Part shown: piece by piece, positions 9,511 through 17,864 of the stretch
Layout: the number at the start of each line of letters is the position of its first letter
Numbering within the stretch: the first letter of the stretch is position 1
Program-made: the position numbers and the translations under genes
The notes under the pieces: generated by a model
Seen by the model: the letters and a program-made list of their open reading frames with translations, nothing else
Told to the model about the DNA's origin: nothing
Database searches by the model: none
NCBI GenBank assembly: GCA_963850425.1
Contig: CAWKLF010000008.1
Coordinates: 1 to 64,000, forward strand
Reading direction: 5' to 3'
DNA from: Gp1-AA133 sp963850425
Lineage (GTDB): Bacteria > Acidobacteriota > Terriglobia > Terriglobales > Acidobacteriaceae
DNA length: 64,000 nt

Positions 9511-9951
9511 GTGACGGTTCGCAAATATCTTGTGCTGGCGGGAGTCGCTGTATTCGCCTCCATTGGCGATTCGATGCTCTCCCGCGGCATGAAAGAAATT
9601 GGTTCCATACCTGTTTCCCGCCTGCAAAGCCTGATCGCCGCCCTGCGCGATCCGTGGATTGTGGGCGGCATCGTTTTTCTGCTCGGCTTCTTCGCCGCTT
9701 ACATGACGGCCCTCTCCTGGGCCGATCTCACCTACGTACTCCCTGCCACGTCCCTGGGTTACGTCCTGCTCGCGCTGATTGCGAAGTTCGTCTTGCACGA
9801 GCAGGTGACGATGTGGCGCTGGGTGGGCATTGGACTAATCGCGGTCGGAGTAAGCTTCGTGGCAAGCGGGCCGGAGTTGACTCCCAAGCATCCAGGCGTG
9901 GAAGAGCCCGTCAGGGAGCCACAATTAGCTGGCTATCGCGGTGACTCATGA
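9511..9951 (+). CDS. half-size EamA/SMR-type membrane protein, first of a pair
   Basis: A 146-residue protein with four predicted membrane helices (about 7-27, 48-70, 74-93, 99-117) and a hydrophilic Pro/Glu-rich C-terminus. The pattern matches one half of a drug/metabolite transporter of the EamA/small multidrug resistance type; VLPATSLGYVLLALIAKF and the late GVGLIAVG-like helix are typical. It begins with GTG at 9511, 7 bases after hpnJ, and its end overlaps the next gene by 4 bases. Paired four-helix proteins such as ArnE/ArnF work as flippases for lipid-linked sugars, so a role in moving a hopanoid or lipid carrier is possible but inferred. Confidence 0.8.
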   Translation: MTVRKYLVLAGVAVFASIGDSMLSRGMKEIGSIPVSRLQSLIAALRDPWIVGGIVFLLGFFAAYMTALSWADLTYVLPATSLGYVLLALIAKFVLHEQVTMWRWVGIGLIAVGVSFVASGPELTPKHPGVEEPVREPQLAGYRGDS

Positions 9952-10328
9952 AGCACGCCTATACGTGGGCTGCGATCGCTTGTATTGTGACTGCTTCGGT
10001 CACCGGCGACATCCTGCTGTCGCGAGCCATGAAGCAGGTCGGAGATGTCGGAGCGTTGCGCAAGCATTCCGGCGCGCTTGCCGTGATCCTTCGCATATTG
10101 CGCAATCCCTACTTCATGCTGGCGATCCTGGCGATGGCGGTCGCGTTCTTCAGCCTGTTGCTCGGACTCTCCTGGGGAGATGTGAGCCTGATCGCGCCCG
10201 CATCGGCTTCGCTGACGTTCGTGGGGAATGCGGCGGCGGCAAGGTTCTTCCTGCATGAGCGCGTGGACCGCAGGCGCTGGATGGCCGCCGCGCTGGTCGG
10301 CTGCGGCGTGGCTTTTCTGGCAGGCTAG
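9948..10328 (+). CDS. half-size EamA/SMR-type membrane protein, second of a pair
   Basis: A 126-residue four-helix membrane protein, homologous in layout to the gene before it (both start with a helix containing an A-G-DxxLSRxMK element: SIGDSMLSRGMK and TGDILLSRAMK). The ATG at 9948 overlaps the preceding stop by 4 bases, so translation is coupled and a heterodimer is likely. Compared with its partner it lacks the hydrophilic tail. Dual-topology or paired four-helix transporters of this size usually act as dimers. The substrate is not shown by the sequence; the hpnJ context makes a hopanoid-related or polyprenyl-linked substrate plausible. Confidence 0.8.
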   Translation: MKHAYTWAAIACIVTASVTGDILLSRAMKQVGDVGALRKHSGALAVILRILRNPYFMLAILAMAVAFFSLLLGLSWGDVSLIAPASASLTFVGNAAAARFFLHERVDRRRWMAAALVGCGVAFLAG

Positions 10329-10418
10329 TATTCCCCAACCTTAGAATCACTTTCCTTCGGCTCCATTGTGATATCAAACTTTGCACCACAGAAGAGGACG
10401 AACTCACATTCCCGTGGG

Positions 10419-11009
10419 CTAGTGCCACAACCACTCGCGCTTTCCGTCGATGTTGGCCTGTACCATCGTCTTGGTGTACGCCACGTGGGTGCCTGATTGC
10501 ATCCACATGAAGATTGGCGCATCTTTGTTCTGCAGACAGCCAATGGTAAAGCTCTTGAGGGAAGCTGTTGCAGGCAGGATGTTGGAACCCATTCGCGTGC
10601 GTCCCAAGTCGTACTGTTTTCCGGGGTAGGTCATACCCCAATGGCCCGTCTTTGTGCTGATAATCAGAGTCCACAGGTCGGGCCTGTCTTCGGGCTTGTC
10701 CAGCACAAAAATCGTATAAGTTCCGGCGCTCATCTTTATCCCAACGTCCGTTCGCCCACTGACACGAAGCATGGTGGCATCGTACTTTCCGGCTTGCCAA
10801 ACGTTATGGCCTGACTCAGAGCCGCCCAGAGCTTTTTGCCCGAAACTGATCGTGCTCCCGTCAGAAAACGTGCACTGGTCGCGTATGACCGGCGTCGGTG
10901 CCTGAGAATCTTCGTAATTTTTCCACGCGGGGAGAGGAACTGCGACCGCTAGAAGAGCGATGACCAATAGCATTTCGCCAAGTGTTCGCGTTCCGAGCTT
11001 TAAAAGCAT
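10419..11009 (-). CDS. secreted DUF2911-like protein
   Basis: A 196-residue protein with an N-terminal signal peptide or anchor (about 10-30), then a single beta-rich domain. The block AGTYTIFVLDKP followed by WTLIISTKTGHWG resembles proteins annotated DUF2911, which are common in Acidobacteria and Bacteroidetes and have no known function. Two cysteines (in RDQCTF and IGCLQN) could form a disulfide after export. The ATG at 11009 is preceded by GGAGAA at good spacing. It converges with the EamA pair; the roughly 90 bases between hold no obvious terminator. Confidence 0.8.
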   Translation of the reverse strand: MLLKLGTRTLGEMLLVIALLAVAVPLPAWKNYEDSQAPTPVIRDQCTFSDGSTISFGQKALGGSESGHNVWQAGKYDATMLRVSGRTDVGIKMSAGTYTIFVLDKPEDRPDLWTLIISTKTGHWGMTYPGKQYDLGRTRMGSNILPATASLKSFTIGCLQNKDAPIFMWMQSGTHVAYTKTMVQANIDGKREWLWH

Positions 11010-11269
11010 GGAACTTTCTCCTCTCCATCGTTCTCCTTCGCCTCCCTTGTAATTAAATCCAAAGCCTATTTACCGCCAAGGGCACGAAGCATCTCGAAGG
11101 AAACCGGACGGGCTTGGAAAAAATCTTATCTCCAGGATTCTCAATCTGCAACGGCGGGATGCAATCGAGCTTTCCTGCCTAGCCAAGCTGCGACATTTTC
11201 GTTATCCTCGTAGCTCTCGGGAAATGGGCCCTCTTCAGCAGTCACTTCAACGAAATCGTGGGGATACGA

Positions 11270-12028
11270 ATGCGCCGGATTTCAGCAATTCTTTTTGTCG
11301 TGCTGTGCACCAGCATGGTATGTACTGCCTCAGCCCAGCAAAAACCCGCCGGGCGTTATGACGCTCAGATTTTGCAAGACGTGAACAAATATCTGCAAAG
11401 CAAAAAAGAATTCCAGGGTGTAAAGGCAGCCGTTGAAGACCAGATCGTGACGCTCGATGGCGCGGTAAACCTATACATCGATCGCGAGAACCTGGAGAAG
11501 AAGGTCAAGAAGATGAAGAACGTGGACGGCATCCGCAACCACGTTCAAATTCAGAGCAATGTTCCCGACGAGCAGCTTCGCCAGAATCTAGCAGACCGGC
11601 TTCGCTACGATCGGGTAGGCTACGGCATTGCTTTCAACGTGATCAAGCTGGACGTGAAAGACGGCGTCGCAACCTTGTCCGGTACGGTCCACGACTATCC
11701 CAGCAGGGACTCCGCCGTAGCCGTGGCCGAAACTACTCCCGGCGTAAAGGACATCGTTGACGACATTGAAGTGGCACCCACCTCGATGTTCGACGACCAG
11801 CTGCGCGTCAAGCTCTACCGCGCCATCTACGGAGCACCCACGCTCCAGCGCTACGAGATGGATCCGCAGAAGCCAATCCGGATCGTCGTCGAAAACGGCC
11901 ACGTCACCCTGTACGGCATAGTCGACAGCGCCATGGACAAACAGATCGCCGGCACGCAAGCGAACGGCGTTCCCGGAGTGTTCAGCGTCGACAATCAGCT
12001 GATCTCCTTGAGTGACGTCAAGAAATGA
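11270..12028 (+). CDS. secreted BON-domain protein (OsmY-like)
   Basis: A 252-residue exported protein with a signal peptide (about 1-23, ending ASAQ) and three BON-type domains in tandem. The units start around DAQILQDVNKYLQS, DEQLRQNLADRLRYD and DDQLRVKLYRAIYG, each followed by the typical G-V-L-G-V beta strands (for example VKDGVATLSGTVHDY and VENGHVTLYGIVDS). BON domains occur in OsmY, a periplasmic stress protein thought to bind phospholipid. I chose ATG 11270, which has GGGGA 6 bases upstream; a GTG at 11258 would add four residues. The next gene starts 41 bases later and is also exported, so the pair may be a stress-envelope operon. Confidence 0.9.
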   Translation: MRRISAILFVVLCTSMVCTASAQQKPAGRYDAQILQDVNKYLQSKKEFQGVKAAVEDQIVTLDGAVNLYIDRENLEKKVKKMKNVDGIRNHVQIQSNVPDEQLRQNLADRLRYDRVGYGIAFNVIKLDVKDGVATLSGTVHDYPSRDSAVAVAETTPGVKDIVDDIEVAPTSMFDDQLRVKLYRAIYGAPTLQRYEMDPQKPIRIVVENGHVTLYGIVDSAMDKQIAGTQANGVPGVFSVDNQLISLSDVKK

Positions 12029-12069
12029 CCAGGTTTTTTAGCTTTTACGAATCCAAAATGGAGAGGTTT

Positions 12070-12651
12070 ATGACCCGTTCTAAATTGCTATCTAAAGCAC
12101 TTCTTCTGTTGTGCGCAACTGCCTTGGTAACATCGGCCTTTGCGCAGGACGTCGTCCACGCGGTTGCCGGCGCTGTAACCAAGGTCGACAAGACCGGCAA
12201 AACGATCGCAATTAAAGCCGCCGACGGATCGGAGGAGGTTTTCAGGTTCACGGAGCGCACCGCCATCCGTGCCAGCGCGCAGACCGAACACGCTGCCAAG
12301 ATGGGCGCTCTCGACACCTACTTTGCCGGCAAGGAAGGAACCCACGTCGTCGTCCGCTACATGGGAAAGGGCGCGGACAAGACCGCCACGGTGGTGCAAG
12401 ACTTCGGCAAGGACACGCTGAAGACGGGCAAAGGAACCGTCACGCACGTTGACCGCGCCACGCGCACCCTGGCCGTCAAAACCGACGCCGGGGCTGAGGA
12501 AACGTACAAAATGGGATCTGACGCGGTGGTCGAGACCGATCACGGGGTAGTCAGGGGCACCCGCTACGCTACCAAGGAAGGCGATAGGGTGGTTGTTCAC
12601 TACACCGAAGATGCCGGAGACAAGGTCATTCGCTTCTTCCACAAATTGTAG
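12070..12651 (+). CDS. secreted protein with two copies of a small beta domain
   Basis: A 193-residue exported protein (signal peptide to about residue 26, ending AFAQ). The mature part is an internal duplication. GAVTKVDKTGKTIAIKAADG in the first half aligns with GTVTHVDRATRTLAVKTDAG in the second, and EGTHVVVRYMGKGADKT with EGDRVVVHYTEDAGDKV. The pattern of alternating hydrophobic residues suggests two small beta-barrels. I do not recognise the family. I chose the ATG at 12070 because it follows GAGAGG and begins the signal peptide; the frame is open to 12025, overlapping the BON gene. A strong terminator follows at 12718. Confidence 0.75.
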   Translation: MTRSKLLSKALLLLCATALVTSAFAQDVVHAVAGAVTKVDKTGKTIAIKAADGSEEVFRFTERTAIRASAQTEHAAKMGALDTYFAGKEGTHVVVRYMGKGADKTATVVQDFGKDTLKTGKGTVTHVDRATRTLAVKTDAGAEETYKMGSDAVVETDHGVVRGTRYATKEGDRVVVHYTEDAGDKVIRFFHKL

Positions 12652-12717
12652 CCGGAACGTACAAACTGACCGGGTTCGCAAACCGGGCATCCAGCGAAAC
12701 GCGGTGATTTGGCAACG

Positions 12718-12756
12718 GCGCATCCGGAGAACCATTCCGGATGCGCGCTTTGTTTT
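12718..12756 (+). terminator. strong intrinsic terminator
   Basis: An 11-base perfect stem, GCGCATCCGGA (12718-12728) with TCCGGATGCGC (12736-12746), closes a 7-base loop and is followed by GCTTTGTTTT. It ends transcription of the gene at 12070-12651, probably together with the BON gene. The next gene starts only 10 bases beyond, so its promoter must overlap or lie within this stretch. Confidence 0.85.
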
Positions 12757-12765
12757 GGAGCTAAT

Positions 12766-13380
12766 GTGAAATTTAAAGCCTTGTTGGCACTCTGCCTGGT
12801 GAGTTTGTTCCTTTGCGGTCCTGGTACGGCTATCTTTGCCGCCGAGCGACCCGCTCCTCTGATCCGCACCCAGATCAAGCTTCTCACTCCCTTCGGCCCT
12901 GCCGGCTTGAGCATCGGGATGGCAGTCACAGAAAAGGTCAACGGCGCATGCTTCGCCGCCTCGGCCGCATCGTCGAGCCGGCCTGACGCCTGGAGATGCT
13001 CGTCAGGAAATGGAATTCTTGATCCCTGCTATCAGAGAATCCTGGGCGACGAAAAGCAACTTGCCTGCCCAGTCGGCGGTCCCTGGCCCGCCAACGTGGT
13101 GCTACTCACGCTGACACAGCCGTTGCCGAGCGAGCCGCGCAAGGAAACCAATCGCGCCGACACGTTGCCGTGGGCGCTTGAACTCGCCAATGGGCAACGG
13201 TGCACGCTCATGACGGGAGCAATGCCTCCGGTCGCGGGTATGCGGATCAATTACGGATGTCCAGGTGGATTCCAGGTAGTGGGCGACATCGATCGCAGCA
13301 GTCCGGTGTGGCGTGTTTTCTCCCAGGGTGAAAAGTCGATAGCGCTCGAGCAAGTGGACGTGACGGTTGCGTGGTATTGA
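12766..13380 (+). CDS. secreted hypothetical protein, cysteine-containing
   Basis: A 204-residue protein with a signal peptide (VKFKALLALCLVSLFLCG..., cleaved after about residue 26 near AIFAAE). The mature part has about six cysteines (GACFAAS, WRCSSG, DPCYQR, LACPVG, QRCTLM, YGCPGG), suggesting disulfides in the periplasm or outside the cell. I chose the GTG at 12766 because GGAG lies 7 bases upstream and the signal peptide begins there; the longer frame from 12709 would be translated through the terminator. I do not recognise the family and the neighbours give no clue. Confidence 0.65.
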   Translation: MKFKALLALCLVSLFLCGPGTAIFAAERPAPLIRTQIKLLTPFGPAGLSIGMAVTEKVNGACFAASAASSSRPDAWRCSSGNGILDPCYQRILGDEKQLACPVGGPWPANVVLLTLTQPLPSEPRKETNRADTLPWALELANGQRCTLMTGAMPPVAGMRINYGCPGGFQVVGDIDRSSPVWRVFSQGEKSIALEQVDVTVAWY

Positions 13381-13407
13381 GAGGTCGCTTCAAGACAAGA
13401 AAACAGG

Positions 13408-13466
13408 TTCACAAGAGAGGCACAGGACACGGGAAATGAAAACGCTCTCTGTGTCTCTGTGGTGAA
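13408..13466. repeat. second inverted pair of the TTCACCACAGAGACACAGAG-type repeat
   Basis: Arms at 13408-13427 and 13447-13466 are inverted copies (about 17 of 20 positions match) of the same sequence seen at 3247-3321. Here the spacer is about 19 bases. It lies between the convergent genes 12766-13380 and hpnE, so it may also help to end transcription, though no T-run follows. Confidence 0.7.
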
Positions 13467-13480
13467 AAGGCCTTTTCCTT

Positions 13481-14884
13481 CTACCCGAACAGCCGCATAA
13501 ATCCGCGAGCAGGAAGATCGGGTACCAGGAATTGCGCGTCGCGCATTCCCGCAACTTTTGCGAGCGACTGGGCGGCCAGGTAGCCGCTGCGCACCGCCCC
13601 CTCCATGGTGGCCGGCCATCCCGTCGCGGTCCAGTCACCGGCAAGGAACACGCGCGGCCAGACCGTCTCGGGCCGGGGACGATCCACTTCAATTCCCGGT
13701 CGCGGGGAATAGGTGGCATGAACTTCCTTGATGACCGTGGCTTTCACGAGGTTCGCATCCCGAGCCGCCGGAAAGAATTCACGAAGCTCGCTGAGTGCCA
13801 GATCGACGATTTCCTGGCGTGATTTTTCGACCAGCGACTTCGAAGCGCTGACCACCAACTCCACGTAGCTGCGATGGCCGTTGTTGCCTCGGTTCTGCAG
13901 CTTTGACTTGTGGAACATCCACTGGATCGTGCGGTCGAGCAGCACGGCATGTTCGAGTTCGGAAATATTGCGATCGAACCACAGATGGATTCCCGTGATC
14001 GGCGAAGTCTCGAAGCGCGCCAATGAGTTGCGCAGTGGCTGGGACGCGGAAGAATTAGGAAGTAATCGCCCCAGCACGTCGAACGGCACAGCGAGCACAA
14101 CGAAGTCGAACTTCTCTTCCCTGCCATTCACTCCCAGCTTCACGTGCGAAAGCTCGGCACGGAAAGTTTCAACCGAAGCGCGAAACTGCACGCTTCCCTG
14201 CCGGGCTTCGATGTAATCTCCAGCCGCGCCGTACAACTGCGTCAGCGGAACCGCCGGTACGCCCATGCGCCCGGCACCCGCCGACTTCAGAAAAGACTCG
14301 CGTATCACTTGCGCCGAATAAGGAACCGACACCCGGTCGACTTCCTCATTTAGAGCGCTCACCAGGACTGGCTTCCAGAAGCGCTCAATCGCGCCTTCGG
14401 TCTGGCCATGCCGGAGCAACCAGCTCAGAAAAGACTCCCCGGTATCCTTCGGAGTCACAGGCGCGAGCGCCATCATCGCGCGGGCAATCGCTATCTTGTC
14501 GGGCAAGCGCAGGCATTCCGCACGCAGAAATGCGGGAGTTGTGTGCAGTGGCGCAGGCAGGTTCGAAGGCCCGATCTCGGAGGCACGCCCTCCCGGCTCC
14601 AGAAAGGTGAGCCGATCGAACCAGCGAATGCTGCCAGCCACACCCGTCCGCTCGTAAAAATCGATCAGATTCGTACAGCAGCCCAGCAGCACATGCTGGC
14701 AGTTGTCGATGACCTCGCCGGTCCCAGGATGTTCATAGGATGACGCGCGTCCGCCGAGGTAGGACCGTTTCTCCAGCAGGGTCACGCGGAAGCCCGACGA
14801 TGATAGCGCGCAGCTGGCCGCTAAACCGGCGAGCCCGCCGCCGACAACTGCGACGCTGGGTGGTTGTGTCCAGGGAGTGGGCAT
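13481..14884 (-). CDS. hpnE: squalene-forming FAD-dependent desaturase/oxidoreductase HpnE
   Basis: Last step of the HpnCDE squalene pathway: reduces hydroxysqualene to squalene (established for the family). The protein has an N-terminal dinucleotide-binding fold (VAVVGGGLAGLAASCALSSS, residues about 10-29), then EKRSYLGGRASSY, typical of phytoene desaturase-like flavoproteins. Near the C-terminus VFLAGDWTATGWPATMEGAV is the second FAD-contact motif. I chose ATG 14884, which shares one base with the hpnD stop (TGATG); a GTG at 14887 adds one residue. It is the last gene of the hopanoid operon. Confidence 0.93.
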   Translation of the reverse strand: MPTPWTQPPSVAVVGGGLAGLAASCALSSSGFRVTLLEKRSYLGGRASSYEHPGTGEVIDNCQHVLLGCCTNLIDFYERTGVAGSIRWFDRLTFLEPGGRASEIGPSNLPAPLHTTPAFLRAECLRLPDKIAIARAMMALAPVTPKDTGESFLSWLLRHGQTEGAIERFWKPVLVSALNEEVDRVSVPYSAQVIRESFLKSAGAGRMGVPAVPLTQLYGAAGDYIEARQGSVQFRASVETFRAELSHVKLGVNGREEKFDFVVLAVPFDVLGRLLPNSSASQPLRNSLARFETSPITGIHLWFDRNISELEHAVLLDRTIQWMFHKSKLQNRGNNGHRSYVELVVSASKSLVEKSRQEIVDLALSELREFFPAARDANLVKATVIKEVHATYSPRPGIEVDRPRPETVWPRVFLAGDWTATGWPATMEGAVRSGYLAAQSLAKVAGMRDAQFLVPDLPARGFMRLFG

Positions 14885-15837
14885 CACGTCAACCGCTTAA
14901 CGAACCCCTTCCCCAGGACCGACAGCTTTTCGAGCGTGGTAAGCCGAACCTTGCCCGCGAATACGTCGTATTGCTTCTGTGCGATCTTTTCCAGCAGCCG
15001 CTGGTAGATGGTCACCAGCACCCACAGTGCCGGCTGGCTATCCTCATTCACCAGTGGAATCAATTCATGCCCCGACTTGTAGAAGTCCCGAGCCCGGTCC
15101 GCTTCCATAGTCAAGAGAGCACGCAATCGTGCGCGGTCGGGACTGCTTTTCAGATCCGCTGCCGACAACTCGAAGCGCTGCAAATCTTCCAGCGGCAGGT
15201 AAACCCGTCCCATGACCGAATCTTCTTTCACATCGCGAATGATGTTCGTCAGCTGAAACGCAATTCCGCATCGTTCCGCGAGATGCTCCGCATTGGGGTC
15301 GCGATATCCAAAAATCTTGATACAGACCAGCCCGACCACGGAAGCGACGTGATAGCAATACAGGTAAAGGTCTTTGAAGGTGCGGTACTGAATGACCAAT
15401 TCCTCTTCAGCCTGGGCCGGGGTCTGGTACGCCGCTTCCTCGCTCTCCGGTACGTCCATCAACGTGCCGAAAGCCAGCTGATCGAGCAATTCCGCAGGTA
15501 TCTGGTACCGCCGTTGCGTGTCGGTGAGTGCCAGCAGGATGGCGTCATCGGTCGGCTCGCCGGCCTGCGCCCGATGAAAGGCCTCCAGCCAGGCCTCCAG
15601 CTTGGCGCGGCGCTCGCGCAAGGGCAGGCTGTCATCATCCGAGAGATCATCGCAGCGCCGCATGTAGGCGTAGATCGCGCACAACGCGTTGCGCTTGGCG
15701 TGCGGCAGCACCAGAAATGCGTAGTAGAAGTTTCGCGCCGAGGTGCGTGCGATTCCGCTGCACACTGAATACGCCATCGCCAGTTGCGACGAAGTCGGGG
15801 AAAACTGTGCCGGGGCTGGCCGCACGGCGGTGCTCAT
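14884..15837 (-). CDS. hpnD: presqualene diphosphate synthase HpnD
   Basis: Condenses two farnesyl diphosphates to presqualene diphosphate in squalene synthesis. The 317-residue protein has the two Asp-rich substrate-magnesium motifs of squalene/phytoene synthases: MRRCDDLSDDDS (first, about 68-79) and NIIRDVKEDSVMGRVYLP (second, around 177-194). It begins at ATG 15837, overlapping the end of hpnC by 4 bases, and its stop overlaps hpnE. It is intact, unlike its paralogue hpnC upstream, with which it shares the fold and clear similarity. Confidence 0.95.
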   Translation of the reverse strand: MSTAVRPAPAQFSPTSSQLAMAYSVCSGIARTSARNFYYAFLVLPHAKRNALCAIYAYMRRCDDLSDDDSLPLRERRAKLEAWLEAFHRAQAGEPTDDAILLALTDTQRRYQIPAELLDQLAFGTLMDVPESEEAAYQTPAQAEEELVIQYRTFKDLYLYCYHVASVVGLVCIKIFGYRDPNAEHLAERCGIAFQLTNIIRDVKEDSVMGRVYLPLEDLQRFELSAADLKSSPDRARLRALLTMEADRARDFYKSGHELIPLVNEDSQPALWVLVTIYQRLLEKIAQKQYDVFAGKVRLTTLEKLSVLGKGFVKRLT

Positions 15838-16785
15838 AGCAACTTCCCCAGGGCCGCGCGTGCCACCAGCGCCAGCTTGCGGGATTTTGAAATTGCGGGA
15901 CGGCGGCCTAACACCGCAAAGCCCTGGCGTTCGATCGCGTTCAGAATTTCCTGACCACCCCGGCTGAATAGTTCAAGGTCGATGGCTAGTTCTTTGTCGA
16001 CTTTTCCGATGAGCGGCATGCCCTGCTGGAACCAGTCCCGCGCCCGTTGCACTTCAAACTGCATCATCGCGCAAAACCCGGACGTGTTGCGGTGGTTGGC
16101 GAGATCGTCTTCCGAAACGCCAAAGCGGCGCAGACTTTCCAGCGGCAGGTAAATGCGACCTTTGGCGTAGTCAACCGAAACATCCTGCCAGAAATTCGCC
16201 AGCTGCAGCGCGGTGCAGGTGAAATCGGAAAGCTTGTGCCGCTCGGCATCTCGGTAGCCGCAGAGGTAAAGCACGAGGTGTCCGACCGGATTCGCCGAGT
16301 TCAGGCAGTAGCCAAGCAGGTCCTGGAACGTTTCATAGCGCGTGACAGTCTGATCCTGGCGGAAGGCGGTCAGCAGATCCGAAAATTCATGCTGCGGAAT
16401 ATCGAAGCGCTCGCACCGTATCGGCGAGCGCGACGAACACCGGATGCCGGGGCTTGCCCGCATAACACGCAGCCAACTCAATCTGCCACTGATCCAGCAG
16501 CAGCAGCGACGCCGCCGGATCGCCAACTTCGTCTCCCAGATCGTCGGAAATCCGGCAATACGCGTAAACGTTGTAGAAATGCTGGCGCAGGCGCTCCGGA
16601 AGGAACCAGGTCGCCACCGAAAAATTCTCGTAGTGCGAGCGTGCCAGCCGCCGGCAATAGGCTTGCGCATCCTCGAGCGAAGGCGCCGTCTCTGGAATGG
16701 CGTACTCCGGCGGAAGTTTGCTCCAGCCCGCCTGCGAGGTAGACGCGGGCACAGGCCGGGATTCGCTGGTGGCGATGAAAGTCAT
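15834..16785 (-). pseudogene. hpnC: squalene-pathway synthase-like HpnC, broken by one frameshift
   Basis: HpnC converts presqualene diphosphate to hydroxysqualene. The protein starts at ATG 16785; the first part runs through ISDDLGDEVGDP (the first Asp-rich motif) to about FVALADTVRA. The continuation FDIPQHEFSDLLTAFRQD with the second motif NFWQDVSVDYAKGRIYLP is in another frame. The switch is near 16405-16415 and deleting one base restores an open protein of about 316 residues. Both halves are well conserved and all other operon genes are intact. So an assembly error is more likely than loss, though this cannot be shown from one sequence. It overlaps hpnD by 4 bases. Confidence 0.85.
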
Positions 16786-16818
16786 AGCGAGTCTTTGCCC
16801 CGGTCGATTTCCTAACGC

Positions 16819-17856
16819 TCAGTGTCCTGGGATGATGGCGGTCTTGATGTCGCCGTTGCGGTTGAGCATGTGCCGGAGCACGTCGTGCAAGCGCGAGAGC
16901 GGTGCTTCGCCGGTAATGTAATCGGTGCCCCGCACTTTCTTTTCCGCAATCAGCGCAAACGCGCGCCGCACCGTTTCGGGGGTGTGATGAAACGTAGCCT
17001 TCAATGAAATTTCCGAGTAGTGCAGCCGGTTGGTATCAAGCTGCACCTTGCTGCCGCTGGCACATCCGCCAAAGAAGTTTACGGTGCCGCCCTTGCGCAC
17101 CATCTGCACCGCCCATTCCCAGGCTTCCGGACGGCCCACCGCTTCCACCACCACATCGGCGCCGCGCTTCTCTCGCGTCAACTCGCGCACGGCTTCGATG
17201 GGATCTTTTACCTGCGTAATCTGCACAACTTCGTGAGCGCCTTTGCGCTTGGCTAATGTGACTTGGGAATCGCGCTTCACCACGGCAATCACATTGCATC
17301 CGATGGCCTTGGCCACCTGCACGAACATCAGGCCGATAGGGCCTCCGCCGATTACCGCCACCGTGTCGCCAATCTCTACCCGCGTTTCGTGCAGGCCGCG
17401 CAGCACGCAAGCCAGCGGCTCGGTCATGGCTGCATCTTCAAAAGAAACATCCGCCGGAATCGCCAGCATGTTGCTCTCGACAATCCGCCGGGGAACCCGG
17501 ATGTACTCCGCATAGGCGCCGTTGTTAAAAAGCAGATCTTCGCAAAGATTTTCCTGGTGCTTGGAACAGAAAAAGCACATGCCGCAGGGCGCGGAGTTCA
17601 GCGCCACTACTCGCATGCCTTTCTTGAAGCCGCGTACTCCCGGGCCCACTTCCTCGACCACTCCCGCCAGTTCATGCCCGAACAGAGCGGGTGGCACAAT
17701 CATGCGCGCATGGTAGCCACGCTGGTACACCTTCAGGTCGGTGCCGCACGTGAGTGCGACCTGCACTTTGATCAGGACTTCCCCTTCCCCAACACGCGGG
17801 ATCGGCACCTGCTCGATCTTGATGTCTTCCTTGCCGTACAAGACGGCAGCCGTCAT
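16819..17856 (-). CDS. zinc-dependent alcohol dehydrogenase (MDR family)
   Basis: A 345-residue medium-chain dehydrogenase/reductase. The catalytic zinc region CGTDLKVYQRGYHARM with GHELAGVVEEVGPGV is present, followed by the structural-zinc loop with four cysteines (CGMCFFCSKHQENLC). The Rossmann-fold nucleotide site VAVIGGGPIGLMFVQVA follows. The closest general resemblance is to threonine or sorbitol dehydrogenase-like enzymes. It starts 8 bases after the next dehydrogenase and ends 33 bases before hpnC, so it belongs to the hopanoid operon. A role in oxidising or reducing the hopanoid polyol side chain, or its sugar precursor, is an inference. Confidence 0.88.
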   Translation of the reverse strand: MTAAVLYGKEDIKIEQVPIPRVGEGEVLIKVQVALTCGTDLKVYQRGYHARMIVPPALFGHELAGVVEEVGPGVRGFKKGMRVVALNSAPCGMCFFCSKHQENLCEDLLFNNGAYAEYIRVPRRIVESNMLAIPADVSFEDAAMTEPLACVLRGLHETRVEIGDTVAVIGGGPIGLMFVQVAKAIGCNVIAVVKRDSQVTLAKRKGAHEVVQITQVKDPIEAVRELTREKRGADVVVEAVGRPEAWEWAVQMVRKGGTVNFFGGCASGSKVQLDTNRLHYSEISLKATFHHTPETVRRAFALIAEKKVRGTDYITGEAPLSRLHDVLRHMLNRNGDIKTAIIPGH

Positions 17857-17864
17857 TTTTCCGT

